A stretch of 14,282 nt of DNA from positions 1 through 14,282 of the forward strand of contig CALYQE010000042.1 in NCBI GenBank assembly GCA_945281075.1, written 5' to 3'. Each line of letters begins with the position of its first letter. The stretch's first letter is position 1. The stretch is from an uncultured Lactobacillus sp. Lineage in GTDB: Bacteria > Bacillota > Bacilli > Lactobacillales > Lactobacillaceae. Both the position numbers and the translations under genes were made by a program. Below are positions 1 through 7,338 of this stretch, in pieces. The notes beneath the pieces were generated by a model. The model was not told where the DNA came from and ran no database searches. It was given only the letters and a program-made list of their open reading frames with translations.

Positions 1-32
1 GGTAGTCTATTCTACTAATAAAAATGTAGCTA

Positions 33-366
33 TTAATGAAGCATAACTAGAAACAGATTTATTACATTTACCTGTCCATAATTTACACCAAAGCAACTTA
101 TGTAATGTGCATTAAGCGAAGTTGCTACAAAGCCCAGTGCTACAATGCTAAAAACTGCAGTAAGTAATTGTTTGTAAATTTAAAGCCGTATAGCAAAAGA
201 GAAGACTGTTAAATCATTTTCGTTACCTGGTAATTTTCCAATTAGACCGATTGCTACTTTTCACCAAAAAATGCCGATCAATCAGTTTGCATAGTACATG
301 TGCAATTACTGGTAAAACTACCCTAGTAATTTTTACTTTCCAAAATTCACTTGTGTTTTTTAAAAA
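33..366 (-). pseudogene. Fragment of a decayed membrane-protein-like gene
   Basis: On the minus strand an open stretch from 366 to a stop at 223-225 reads as a hydrophobic/basic protein piece (it contains VKITRVVLPVIAHVLCKLI). Around 230-260 the reading continues better in a second frame (it contains IGLIGKLPGNENDLTVF). That frame runs through one in-frame stop at 180-182 into a clearly hydrophobic segment (LLTAVFSIVALGFVATSL) and ends at a stop at 33-35. One frameshift plus one internal stop within 330 bases, with membrane-like composition on both sides, is what a decaying transporter or other membrane protein gene would look like. I cannot name the family. The alternative is chance open stretches in AT-rich DNA. 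Confidence 0.33.
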
Positions 367-520
367 TTAGCTTGATTTAGCCTCTATTGGCCATTGTGAG
401 TCGTTTTGTCGCACTCGGGATATCATTGTGTTTAAAGCAAACCTGGCATTCAATAAAACCAAAATACGGTTTTTGGCGCGATTTTTGCCTTTGAAAGAAT
501 GTTGATCTACCAAGTTTTTT

Positions 521-576
521 AACAATCCCATTTTGGGACTGTTATATTCTTTTCACAAATCCAAGTGGGATTTGTG
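521..576. repeat. Two adjacent stem-loops with related arms
   Basis: The first stem pairs AACAATCCCA (521-530) with TGGGACTGTT (534-543), with one mismatch and a 3-base loop. The second pairs CACAAATCC (554-562) with GGATTTGTG (568-576) perfectly, with a 5-base loop. Both share an AATCC/GGATT core in their arms. Neither is followed by a clean run of T on either strand, so they are not obvious intrinsic terminators. They lie inside the non-coding decayed region. They could be remnants of a mobile element end, a small palindromic repeat, or protein binding sites. Confidence 0.45.
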
Positions 577-1062
577 GCTCTACACCAACGTTTGCAACCG
601 CCAGAAAACGCTTGACACTGCCAAGCTATCGCCTTACGTTAAGTAAGTGATAACAGTTTCCCTTATGATCTTCACTAAAAGTTTGTGAAATTCCAAGATA
701 CAAGCAATAAAACGAGTTTTTCTCATCAAATAAATGGCAGCAAAGATCCAGGTTAGCCTCCAAAAGCCAGCTAAGAATTATCCTGAAATCAAAAGTAAAA
801 CATTACACGACAACCTAACCCTAAAATAAAGTCAGCTGATTAATCTGAATTGCCAAATAATACTCTAAGCAGTGGGCACACTGGCCCCATAAAGAACCTA
901 ACATAACCGCTTAGTTGATTGTTGGTTAATAATCTGGTCACTCGGACCAGCATACAGTTAAGCTAAAAAACGCCCTGCACAGTAGCCGATTTGTTGCTTT
1001 TTGTCGCTCCAGAAAATGATCAGCTAGGACGGGCAAAATGTGCGGATCTTGCCTTACAAAAA

Positions 1063-1974
1063 TCAGACGGGAATATTATCAACTATTTGCTGGATTTCTT
1101 TTTTGCTGCCTTTAATGAAATCGAGAAAATTGATGATTTCCGGTGAAAAATCTTGACTTGAATCATAAACCAAGTAAACCTGCCGGGTGTTTTTCGGTAA
1201 GTTCAGCTTAATCTTGTGGATATCAAAGCCGCTTAAATAAATTGTTTTCGCCACCACGCCCACAATGTCATTGGTCAAGACTTGCCCGGCAATTGCTAAT
1301 TCATCGTGCAGCCTGTTGGTAATATGCAAACTAGATGCATTAGCTAGCAGAGCGTTGGTAATGTCCTTGCCGATTTGAATTTTTTTCGAATAGGTAATAA
1401 TGGACTCGCCTTGAAGTTCCGCGGGCGACATTTCGCTTATTTTCGCCAGTTCGTTATCTTTAGAAACAATTGCAATAATTTCTTCCGTGTAGAGCGGAAT
1501 ATAAGTGAACTGACTGAATTCGGGAACGAAAGAGCAAATGCCAATGTCATACCAGCCATTTTTAATTCCTTCACAAATTTGATATGACGGATTGTCATGA
1601 TAAATAAAGTGCGGAGCTACGCTGCTTTCTTGCTTGTACTTTTTAGTTAAGCTGGGTAAAAAGATGCCAATTGCAGTCGGGATGCTAGCAATATGAATGT
1701 TGCCTTTATCCTGACTGATTTTCTGTTCGATTTTCTTTTTGCCGTGATCAAGGGTAGTCAGTGAATTCGTGACAGTGTCATAAAAGATGCGTCCGTATTC
1801 AGTTAATTCAACATAACGACCGTTATGTTGAAAAAGTTTACAATGCAGTTCATTTTCTAACTGCTTAATTGAGACAGATAAAGTTGGTTGGCTGATGTAT
1901 AAATTTTCAGCGGCCGTAGTGTATTGTTTTTGGTCTGCTAGTTCACGAAAATAGTAGAGCTGGTTTAAATTCAT
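1063..1974 (-). CDS. LysR-family transcriptional regulator
   Basis: This is a 303-residue DNA-binding regulator of normal LysR length. Residues 1-60 form the winged helix-turn-helix, with the typical pattern AAENLYISQPTLSVSIKQLE at 21-40. A linker helix follows, then the two-lobed effector-binding domain from about residue 90 to 295. The ATG is preceded by GAGGT at a good distance. The gene is transcribed away from the transporter/flavoprotein/aroE/aroD operon, the usual LysR arrangement in which the protein controls its divergent neighbours in response to a pathway metabolite. An AT-rich dyad (2050-2064) overlaps its predicted -35 element, which would fit autorepression, and a second dyad (2421-2439) sits upstream of the operon. 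I infer that it senses a quinate/shikimate-type compound; the effector cannot be read from sequence. No truncation is seen. Confidence 0.9.
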   Translation of the reverse strand: MNLNQLYYFRELADQKQYTTAAENLYISQPTLSVSIKQLENELHCKLFQHNGRYVELTEYGRIFYDTVTNSLTTLDHGKKKIEQKISQDKGNIHIASIPTAIGIFLPSLTKKYKQESSVAPHFIYHDNPSYQICEGIKNGWYDIGICSFVPEFSQFTYIPLYTEEIIAIVSKDNELAKISEMSPAELQGESIITYSKKIQIGKDITNALLANASSLHITNRLHDELAIAGQVLTNDIVGVVAKTIYLSGFDIHKIKLNLPKNTRQVYLVYDSSQDFSPEIINFLDFIKGSKKEIQQIVDNIPV

Positions 1975-2023
1975 GATGATACCTCAAAGAATTAGATGAT
2001 ATTCACTACCTTAATATAGATGC

Positions 2024-2052
2024 TATAACATTTTTTAGGCTTTAGCTTGTAA
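2024..2052 (-). promoter_or_regulatory. Predicted promoter of the LysR regulator gene
   Basis: On the minus strand TTACAA (2047-2052) and GTTATA (2024-2029) are separated by exactly 17 bases. They lie about 50 bases upstream of the regulator's ATG, so a short leader with the GAGGT site would result. The -10 match is imperfect. Overlap of the -35 with the dyad at 2050-2064 supports this being a regulated promoter. Confidence 0.35.
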
Positions 2053-2064
2053 ATTAATAATTTA
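2050..2064. promoter_or_regulatory. AT-rich dyad, candidate LysR operator 1
   Basis: TAAATTA and TAATTTA form perfect 7-base arms around a single central A. The site overlaps the predicted -35 of the regulator gene, where a bound LysR protein would repress its own gene. It shares the 9-base core ATTAATAAT with the second dyad at 2421-2439. Confidence 0.4.
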
Positions 2065-2420
2065 ATTCCTGAACTGAAACTTATTTTCTCGTCAGTTAGT
2101 TTTAAGATCATGTAATCTCTGTTATTTTAACAAAACTTAACCATAAATTACTGCAAAAACGAATAAAAGTTGCTTTCTTCTTAAATAAGCTGCGCAGAAA
2201 TTGAAGAAAAGAGTTGGTCTGTAGAGGTCACAACCTACTTACAGATGGGTTAATTATTTATTTTTTTAATAAAGGTATTAATAAAAACTATCAGAAATTC
2301 GGATTAAGCGTTTCCGAAGTGGTCAAAATCACTAAAACTAAGCAAACAAGTGAAAAAACTAAGGCAAAAGCCGAAGTAAGCAAACAGTGAAAAAGACTGT
2401 CATGTTAACGTTTTCTATTA

Positions 2421-2439
2421 TAGTTATTAATAATAACTA
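2421..2439. promoter_or_regulatory. AT-rich dyad, candidate LysR operator 2
   Basis: TAGTTATT and AATAACTA form perfect 8-base arms around AAT. The site contains a T-N11-A arrangement (T2424 to A2436), the LysR-box form. It lies about 85 bases upstream of the transporter ATG, a plausible position for activation of the operon. It shares the core ATTAATAAT with the dyad at 2050-2064. Confidence 0.45.
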
Positions 2440-2523
2440 CCACATTATAAATAATTATTCTAAATTAACAAAATAGGTTATATTATTTGTGCTTATTAAC
2501 GATTAATTTTGAAAGGTAAAATC

Positions 2524-3723
2524 ATGAAAAACGTAAAAAACTACGCAGGGGTTGCGGCCTCGGTGTATCTGCATTTTGCAGTTGTTGGCGCAGCCACATT
2601 ATTTATCAGCCAATACAGGCAAACTTTAGCCAGTGCTTGGCACGCAAACGAAACACAGGTCTCACTGGTAATTGCAATGGTGGGACTGGGCAGGATTATC
2701 ACAATTCTCTTTGCCGGTGCCATTTCCGATAAAATCGGGCGAAAGCAATCTTTGTTAATTGCGCTCACGTGCGATGCGATTTTCTTATTGGGGGCAGCGT
2801 TTGCAAACAACATCTGGGTGGCCGGAATTGCGGCAATGTTTTTTGGTGCGACCAATTCGTTCGGCGATACCGCGGGCTATCCAGCATTAGCGGATGCATT
2901 TCCGAGCAAAACTGCCACAATGAATTCTTTTGTTAAAGCAGCAATGCAGGTAATGCAAATGATCTTTCCGTTTTGCGTTAAGTTAATTAAAAATCCACGC
3001 ATTACCGCGGTAATTCTGGTCTTCATTATCTTGGTTGATATTGCGCTCACGCTTAAGACAGCTTATGCGCCGCAAACGGTTGCTAAAAAAGCAGGTGCTA
3101 ATAATGCGACTGAAGCAGCGGCTGTAACAGGTGCCAACCAGCCTAAATTAGCCGTTGATGGCTTAATGATCATTGCTTTGGGCTTCACTCTTTGCTTTAC
3201 GTTTTATATTTTTTCTTTATATGCGCCATATTATGGCCAGTATGTTTTGAACCAACCCGCTGCTAGTGCCAATCAGCTGGTTTCATGGTACTCAATTGCT
3301 TCACTGATTTCGGTGTTCGTGACCTCCGCTCTGGTAACAAAAGTGAAGCGGTTAAACTTAATCATGGTTTACTCGGCAATTACCTCCGTTGGTCTTCTGT
3401 TCATGATCTTGCGCCCATCGCTTATTGCTGGTGAAATCGGCGCTTTGTCTGTTGGCTTCTTTACTGCCGGTGGGGTCTGGCAAGTAGCCTTGTCAGTTTT
3501 GACCTCATACTTCCCGCAAAGTCACGGCAAAATCACGTCATACTATAGTTTTGCTCCGGCATTAGTTTACTTTATTGCACCACTGGTTGCAGCCTTCGTT
3601 TTAAAAGCTAATGCGACTAGCACGCTGTTGGTATTCTGGATTACCGCAATTATCGCAATCACTTCAGTAGTTTTATCTGCTATTTTGATTGTGCGCAGTA
3701 AAAAGTTTGAGATTAAAGGCTAA
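2524..3723 (+). CDS. MFS transporter, likely for the operon's organic-acid substrate
   Basis: This is a 399-residue polytopic membrane protein of the major facilitator superfamily with about 12 hydrophobic segments. Motif A, the loop 2-3 signature, is visible as GAISDKIGRK at residues 65-74. A central, probably cytoplasmic, Ala-rich linker lies around 186-208 between the two six-helix halves. I chose the ATG at 2524 because GAAAGG lies 7 bases before it; an in-frame TTG at 2509 would overlap that site and is less likely. It is first in the operon, 18 bases before the flavoprotein gene, and sits beside aroE/aroD-type genes and a divergent LysR regulator. Import of a quinate/shikimate-like acid, or exchange with its reduced product, is inferred. 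The sequence does not resemble E. coli ShiA closely enough for me to give that symbol. Confidence 0.88.
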   Translation: MKNVKNYAGVAASVYLHFAVVGAATLFISQYRQTLASAWHANETQVSLVIAMVGLGRIITILFAGAISDKIGRKQSLLIALTCDAIFLLGAAFANNIWVAGIAAMFFGATNSFGDTAGYPALADAFPSKTATMNSFVKAAMQVMQMIFPFCVKLIKNPRITAVILVFIILVDIALTLKTAYAPQTVAKKAGANNATEAAAVTGANQPKLAVDGLMIIALGFTLCFTFYIFSLYAPYYGQYVLNQPAASANQLVSWYSIASLISVFVTSALVTKVKRLNLIMVYSAITSVGLLFMILRPSLIAGEIGALSVGFFTAGGVWQVALSVLTSYFPQSHGKITSYYSFAPALVYFIAPLVAAFVLKANATSTLLVFWITAIIAITSVVLSAILIVRSKKFEIKG

Positions 3724-3741
3724 TTGAATAGGGGATAAAAG

Positions 3742-5511
3742 ATGACAGAAAAGATAATTAAAGCACAAGCTGAAGGACGCAATGGTCAAATTGACTTCGA
3801 AATTAGCGTTGATCATGATCGCATTGCTGATCTTACCGTCACTAAAAGCTCCGAAACGCCAGGCATTTTCAAGCAGGTAGTGGGCAAATTAAAAGAAAAG
3901 GTCATCGCAAGTCAAAGTTTTGATGTCGATGCAGTTTCTGGTGCCTCAATCATGACGCAGGCAATGCTTGACTCGGGTAAAAAGGCTTTGCAAGCAAGCG
4001 GTGTAGAGCTGGTTTCGAAAGCGCCAGACAAAACGCATCGTGATGTTACCCTCGACGTTGATGTGGCGGTTATTGGCTCCGGAATGGCCGGACTCATGGC
4101 TGCTGCTAGAGCTTTGTCAATGGGTAAAAAGGTGCTCGTTCTTGAAAAAAATGGCTACATTGGTGGTGCCACTATTTTAAATGGGTCAAATGTTGTCGGT
4201 ACCGGTTCTAAAGTTGCCGCCCAGCTATTTGGCAAAGAGGCTCAACAGGATTCAGCGGACAGGTTAATGAAAGACATTGCCCGCGAATGCCGCGGGACTA
4301 ACTACCCAATGTTGTCAAAACTGCTCGCAGATAACATCGGCAGAGCAGTTGATTTTATCACTGATTTTGCGGATCTGACGTATCAAAAAGCAGAAACGCA
4401 AACCATTGAACATTCGGTTGACCGGCAAATTGAAATGCCTTCGGAAAGCTCTTATGAATTAGTTGCAAAGGTTGCCGCTGCCTTTGAAAAAAAGGGTGGG
4501 CAGATTTTACTAGAAACCAGGGTAGAGCAATTGTGCAAGAATGATGAGGGCAAACTGGTTGCGCTCATTGCCGCAGGCAAGCATGAAACTGTGACCGTCA
4601 ATTTCAAGTCTTTGGTCTTGGCTGCCGGAGGTTGGGGCGCACGCGATTATCGCGAGCATAAGACTAATATTCCATATTATGGGCCAATGACTTCGACCGG
4701 TGACTACTTTGACTTTGCCAAAAACATGAATCTGGTAACACGCAACCTTGATTGGTACAAGATTTACCCTCATGGCCTTGAAGTTGAGCCGGGGATTGCC
4801 AAGTTGACCACCTACTCGACTAAGGAAGCAAGTGACATGGGCGCAATCTTTGTCAATACAAATGGTAAGCGTATCGTGAACGAGTCAGCGCCCTACACTC
4901 ATTTTCGGGATGCAATCGCTGCCCAAAAAGATCAAATCGCCTTTGTGGTCATGGATCAACGAATCTGGGATCGGTTTTATGAACTGCTTTTGAAGTACGG
5001 CTTTACGGCTGATGAAGTACAAAAATTCTTTGCTCTTGACGGCAAGAAGAGTCCGATTTTAGTTAAGGGCGACTTATCAACAGTTGCCCAAAAAGCCGGG
5101 ATCGATTATGCCAATTTGCAAAAGACGCTAGAAGCTTATGCAGAAGACGTTAAGGCTGGCAAAGATCACGAGTTCGGCCGCCCCGCGCAATTTATGCACG
5201 AATATGAGGGTGACATCTACTACGTGATTGAGCAAAAATTGCGTTTCTGTACCACTTTAGGCGGATATGAAACCAACAAGCAAATGCAGCTACTGGATCA
5301 AGAATTTGAACCAGTTGCCAATTTCTATGCTTCCGGTGAAATTGTTGGGGGCGCAAATGGTCATGATTCAATGCCAAGCATGATGAACTCGTGGAGCTAT
5401 GCTTCCGGTTTTGTTGCAGGCACAGCTGCTGCGGATAATGCGAACTACAGTCAGACGAGGGTGGCGACTGAGAACAAAAATGATGCGGCAACCGGTGCAT
5501 CACCAAAATAG
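3742..5511 (+). CDS. FMN-binding and FAD-binding flavoprotein (fumarate reductase-like ene-reductase)
   Basis: This 589-residue flavoprotein belongs to the soluble fumarate/urocanate reductase superfamily. Residues 1-90 are an FMN_bind domain with DAVSGAS at 63-69; Ser69 sits where ApbE attaches FMN covalently in related proteins. An FAD_binding_2 domain follows, with the dinucleotide motif GSGMAG at 112-117, VLVLEKNGYIGG at 131-142 and GEIVGG at 532-537. His344 and Arg389 align with Shewanella Fcc3 His365 and the proton donor Arg402. The HHTMGG loop carrying His504 is CTTLGG here (503-508), and the HGANRLGG loop carrying Arg544 is NGHDSMPS (539-546), so two fumarate-carboxylate contacts are missing. 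It should therefore reduce another activated C=C bond. There is no signal peptide or heme motif, so it is cytosolic. AGGGG precedes the ATG. Members are often annotated as flavocytochrome c; that name would mislead here. Confidence 0.87.
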   Translation: MTEKIIKAQAEGRNGQIDFEISVDHDRIADLTVTKSSETPGIFKQVVGKLKEKVIASQSFDVDAVSGASIMTQAMLDSGKKALQASGVELVSKAPDKTHRDVTLDVDVAVIGSGMAGLMAAARALSMGKKVLVLEKNGYIGGATILNGSNVVGTGSKVAAQLFGKEAQQDSADRLMKDIARECRGTNYPMLSKLLADNIGRAVDFITDFADLTYQKAETQTIEHSVDRQIEMPSESSYELVAKVAAAFEKKGGQILLETRVEQLCKNDEGKLVALIAAGKHETVTVNFKSLVLAAGGWGARDYREHKTNIPYYGPMTSTGDYFDFAKNMNLVTRNLDWYKIYPHGLEVEPGIAKLTTYSTKEASDMGAIFVNTNGKRIVNESAPYTHFRDAIAAQKDQIAFVVMDQRIWDRFYELLLKYGFTADEVQKFFALDGKKSPILVKGDLSTVAQKAGIDYANLQKTLEAYAEDVKAGKDHEFGRPAQFMHEYEGDIYYVIEQKLRFCTTLGGYETNKQMQLLDQEFEPVANFYASGEIVGGANGHDSMPSMMNSWSYASGFVAGTAAADNANYSQTRVATENKNDAATGASPK

Positions 5512-5556
5512 GTAATAAGTTAAAATATTTATTTTTTCAGAAAGAAGATCGTTAAA

Positions 5557-6471
5557 ATGACTAATAAAATTACTGGGGTCAATGGCCCAATTACAGGTTG
5601 GTTAGATGGACACACTTATTTAATTGGGTTGATGGCAGATCCAATCAGACACTCAATGTCACCGACAATGCATAACAATGCGTTTGCAAAGTTGGGCCTG
5701 AATTATGTTTACCTTTGCTTTGAAGTCGGCAATGACAAGCTGGAAAAAGCGGTGGATGCAATTCGGACCTTGGACATGCGGGGATCGAATGTTTCAATGC
5801 CGAATAAAAAAGAAGTCATTAGGTATCTTGATAAATTGTCGCCTGCTTCAGAAATGTGCGATGCCGTGAACACGATTGTCAATGACAACGGCGTTTTAAC
5901 GGGCTACACTACTGATGGAATTGGCTTTGTCCAAGCATTGAAGGACGAGGGTATTTCGATTAAGGACAAAGTGATGACCATGACTGGGGCTGGCGGGGCT
6001 GCTACTCCAATTGCCGTCCAGTCAGCACTTGATGGTGCCAAAGAAATTAGAATGTTCAATATCAAAGATGACAAGTGGGCCCAAGCTGAAAAGAATGTCC
6101 AAACGATTGAAGAAAAAACTGCTTGCAAAGTTACATTAACCGAATTGTCTGACCAAGAAGCCTTCAAAAACTCAATTGCCGAAAGTGATATTTACTGTGA
6201 TGCCACTAGCATCGGCATGAAGCCATTTGAAGATAAAACTTTGGTTTCAGACCCATCATGGTTCCACAAGGACATGGTTGTTTTTGATACGGTTTATTCA
6301 CCAAGAACTACTAAGCTAATGAGGATTGCTCAAGAAGCTGGTGTCAAGCACATTTATGACGGGATCGGTATGATGATTGATCAGGGAGCGGCCTCATTCA
6401 AGCTGTGGACTGGTCAAGAAATGCCAACTGACTATATTCGTGAAATTATGTTCGCGGATGATAATAAATAG
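5557..6471 (+). CDS. aroE: Quinate/shikimate dehydrogenase, YdiB-like
   Basis: This 304-residue NAD(P)-dependent dehydrogenase interconverts shikimate with 3-dehydroshikimate and, if YdiB-like, quinate with 3-dehydroquinate. The substrate domain has IGLMADPIRHSMSP at 23-36, SMPNK with catalytic Lys84, and TTDG with catalytic Asp120. The nucleotide site has GAGGAAT at 144-150, and the protein ends with a GQEMPTDY tail after LWTG. It resembles E. coli YdiB more than biosynthetic AroE: SMPNK, NTIVND, GMKP and LWTG all match, and the cofactor loop reads NIKDDK (168-173) instead of the NRT-type motif that selects NADP. NAD use and a catabolic or redox role are therefore more likely than aromatic amino-acid synthesis. 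It lies 45 bases after the flavoprotein gene with no terminator between, and has AAAGAAG before the ATG. I use aroE as the family symbol; ydiB may be the closer functional name. Confidence 0.9.
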   Translation: MTNKITGVNGPITGWLDGHTYLIGLMADPIRHSMSPTMHNNAFAKLGLNYVYLCFEVGNDKLEKAVDAIRTLDMRGSNVSMPNKKEVIRYLDKLSPASEMCDAVNTIVNDNGVLTGYTTDGIGFVQALKDEGISIKDKVMTMTGAGGAATPIAVQSALDGAKEIRMFNIKDDKWAQAEKNVQTIEEKTACKVTLTELSDQEAFKNSIAESDIYCDATSIGMKPFEDKTLVSDPSWFHKDMVVFDTVYSPRTTKLMRIAQEAGVKHIYDGIGMMIDQGAASFKLWTGQEMPTDYIREIMFADDNK

Positions 6472-6484
6472 CTGAGGACGACTC

Positions 6485-7243
6485 ATGACTACGGTAAAAA
6501 TTAGAAATGTTGTCTTAGGCGCAGGTCTGCCGAAAATTGCAGTTCCCGATGTTGGCAGCGATGAAGCAGAAATTTTAGCCTCAGCTCAAAAAATTGCAAA
6601 GGCCAAGCCGGACCTCATGGAATGGCGAATTGATTATTATGCTCAAGGGATTAAACAGGCTAGTCAATTACTCGAAACGGCTAAGAAGCTTCGTGAGACA
6701 GTCGGCGAATTGCCAATTTTGGTTACTTTTAGAACTAAAAATGAAGGCGGGGTTTGTACATTAGGTGAAGCTGATTACCTGAAGTTGCTCGAGACCGTCA
6801 TTACCAATCAACTAGGTGATGCCATTGACATTGAGCTTTTCCATGATGAAACGCGCGTAAAAGAGCTGGTCAAGCTGGCTCATGAGCATGGCATTGTGGT
6901 GATTATGAGCAATCATGATTTTGAAAAAGTTCCCGCTCAAGAAGTCATTGAAACGCGCTTACAAAAAATGGCGGAACTTGGTGCTGATGTTCCCAAATTG
7001 GCATGTATGCCGCACAATGCAGGTGACGTTTTGACGCTATTGCAAGCGACTAACGAGGCCCATGAGAAGTTACCCAACCCGTTGATTACCATGGCAATGG
7101 GTGATCTTGGCAAAGTGACCAGAATTGCTGGTCAAGTCTTTGGCTCCAGTCTTTCTTTTGGGGCTGTTGACAAAACTTCTGCCCCGGGGCAATTATCAAT
7201 CGAAGACTTGCGCAGGGCAGAAAATTATTTAGCCTTGAGTTAA
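6485..7243 (+). CDS. aroD: 3-dehydroquinate dehydratase, type I
   Basis: This 252-residue type I (Schiff-base) dehydroquinase catalyses the reversible dehydration of 3-dehydroquinate to 3-dehydroshikimate. The catalytic pair is visible: His144 in MSNHDF and Lys171 in PKLACMPH, matching His143 and Lys170 of the E. coli enzyme. Glu46 in MEWRIDYY and FRTKNEGG at 82-89 belong to the substrate site, and a GKVTRIAG segment (209-216) and APGQ near the C-terminus complete the barrel signature. The length is normal. It starts 13 bases after the dehydrogenase gene, with GAGGA before the ATG, so the two are translated from the same message. Together they link quinate, dehydroquinate, dehydroshikimate and shikimate. 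It is the last gene of the operon, closed by the hairpin at 7283-7319. Confidence 0.94.
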   Translation: MTTVKIRNVVLGAGLPKIAVPDVGSDEAEILASAQKIAKAKPDLMEWRIDYYAQGIKQASQLLETAKKLRETVGELPILVTFRTKNEGGVCTLGEADYLKLLETVITNQLGDAIDIELFHDETRVKELVKLAHEHGIVVIMSNHDFEKVPAQEVIETRLQKMAELGADVPKLACMPHNAGDVLTLLQATNEAHEKLPNPLITMAMGDLGKVTRIAGQVFGSSLSFGAVDKTSAPGQLSIEDLRRAENYLALS

Positions 7244-7282
7244 CAAAAAAGCAGTCTACTTTATGGCAAATTAACAGAAAGC

Positions 7283-7319
7283 AAAAAAGACATTGAACCG
7301 TTAAGTTCAATGTCTTTTT
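7283..7319. terminator. Bidirectional intrinsic terminator
   Basis: A perfect 10-base stem GACATTGAAC (7289-7298) / GTTCAATGTC (7305-7314) with a 6-base loop is flanked by six A on the left and a T run on the right. It can therefore stop transcription from both sides. It lies between the convergent ends of aroD (7243) and the cytochrome b5-like gene (7339). Confidence 0.9.
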
Positions 7320-7338
7320 ATAAGCACTTTTTTGCAAA

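Larger units (their letters stand above)
1..1062. other. Gene-poor region with decayed coding remnants
   Basis: No open frame of convincing length occurs on either strand here, although the rest of the window is densely coding. Short open stretches broken by stops and frame changes suggest old gene decay. The clearest is the membrane-protein-like fragment at 33-366 (minus). Weaker open stretches lie on the minus strand at about 639-780 (it contains FWRLTWIFAAIYLMRK) and about 370-505. Two adjacent stem-loops lie at 521-576. I saw no intact transposase, terminal inverted repeats, tRNA or CRISPR repeats. The first gene with a normal ribosome binding site and full length is the LysR regulator that ends at 1063. 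Confidence 0.5.
1975..2523. other. Regulatory intergenic region between LysR gene and operon
   Basis: This long, AT-rich divergent intergenic region carries a predicted LysR-gene promoter (2024-2052, minus) and two dyads (2050-2064 and 2421-2439). It also has the ribosome binding site GAAAGG just before the transporter ATG at 2524. In its middle is a 58-codon open frame (2214-2390, plus, TTG start, Lys/Thr-rich C-terminus) that I do not trust as a gene. A weak possible -10 (TATATT, 2479-2484) for the operon lies about 40 bases upstream of the transporter start, with only a poor -35 match at 2455-2460. No terminator or riboswitch fold was recognised. Confidence 0.6.

Noticed and set aside
936..952. 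Inverted repeat CTGGTC/GACCAG as a terminator
   Set aside because: The arms are only six bases and no T run follows on either strand.
1..1062. Insertion sequence remnant
   Set aside because: No transposase motif (DDE triad), terminal inverted repeats or target duplication could be recognised, so the decayed sequence is left unassigned.
2509..2523. TTG at 2509 as the start of the MFS gene
   Set aside because: It overlaps the GAAAGG site that is correctly spaced for the ATG at 2524.
2541..2855. Minus-strand open frame inside the MFS gene
   Set aside because: It lies wholly within a well-supported gene, has no ribosome binding site and its translation lacks family features; it is a shadow frame.
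5192..5506. Minus-strand open frame at the 3' end of the flavoprotein gene
   Set aside because: It is antisense to conserved FAD-domain motifs, and its His/Ser-rich translation looks like reverse coding of that domain.
3742..5511. Label as true fumarate reductase or flavocytochrome c
   Set aside because: No heme-binding CXXCH motif is present, and the loops carrying His504 and Arg544 of Fcc3 are replaced; only the superfamily call is safe.
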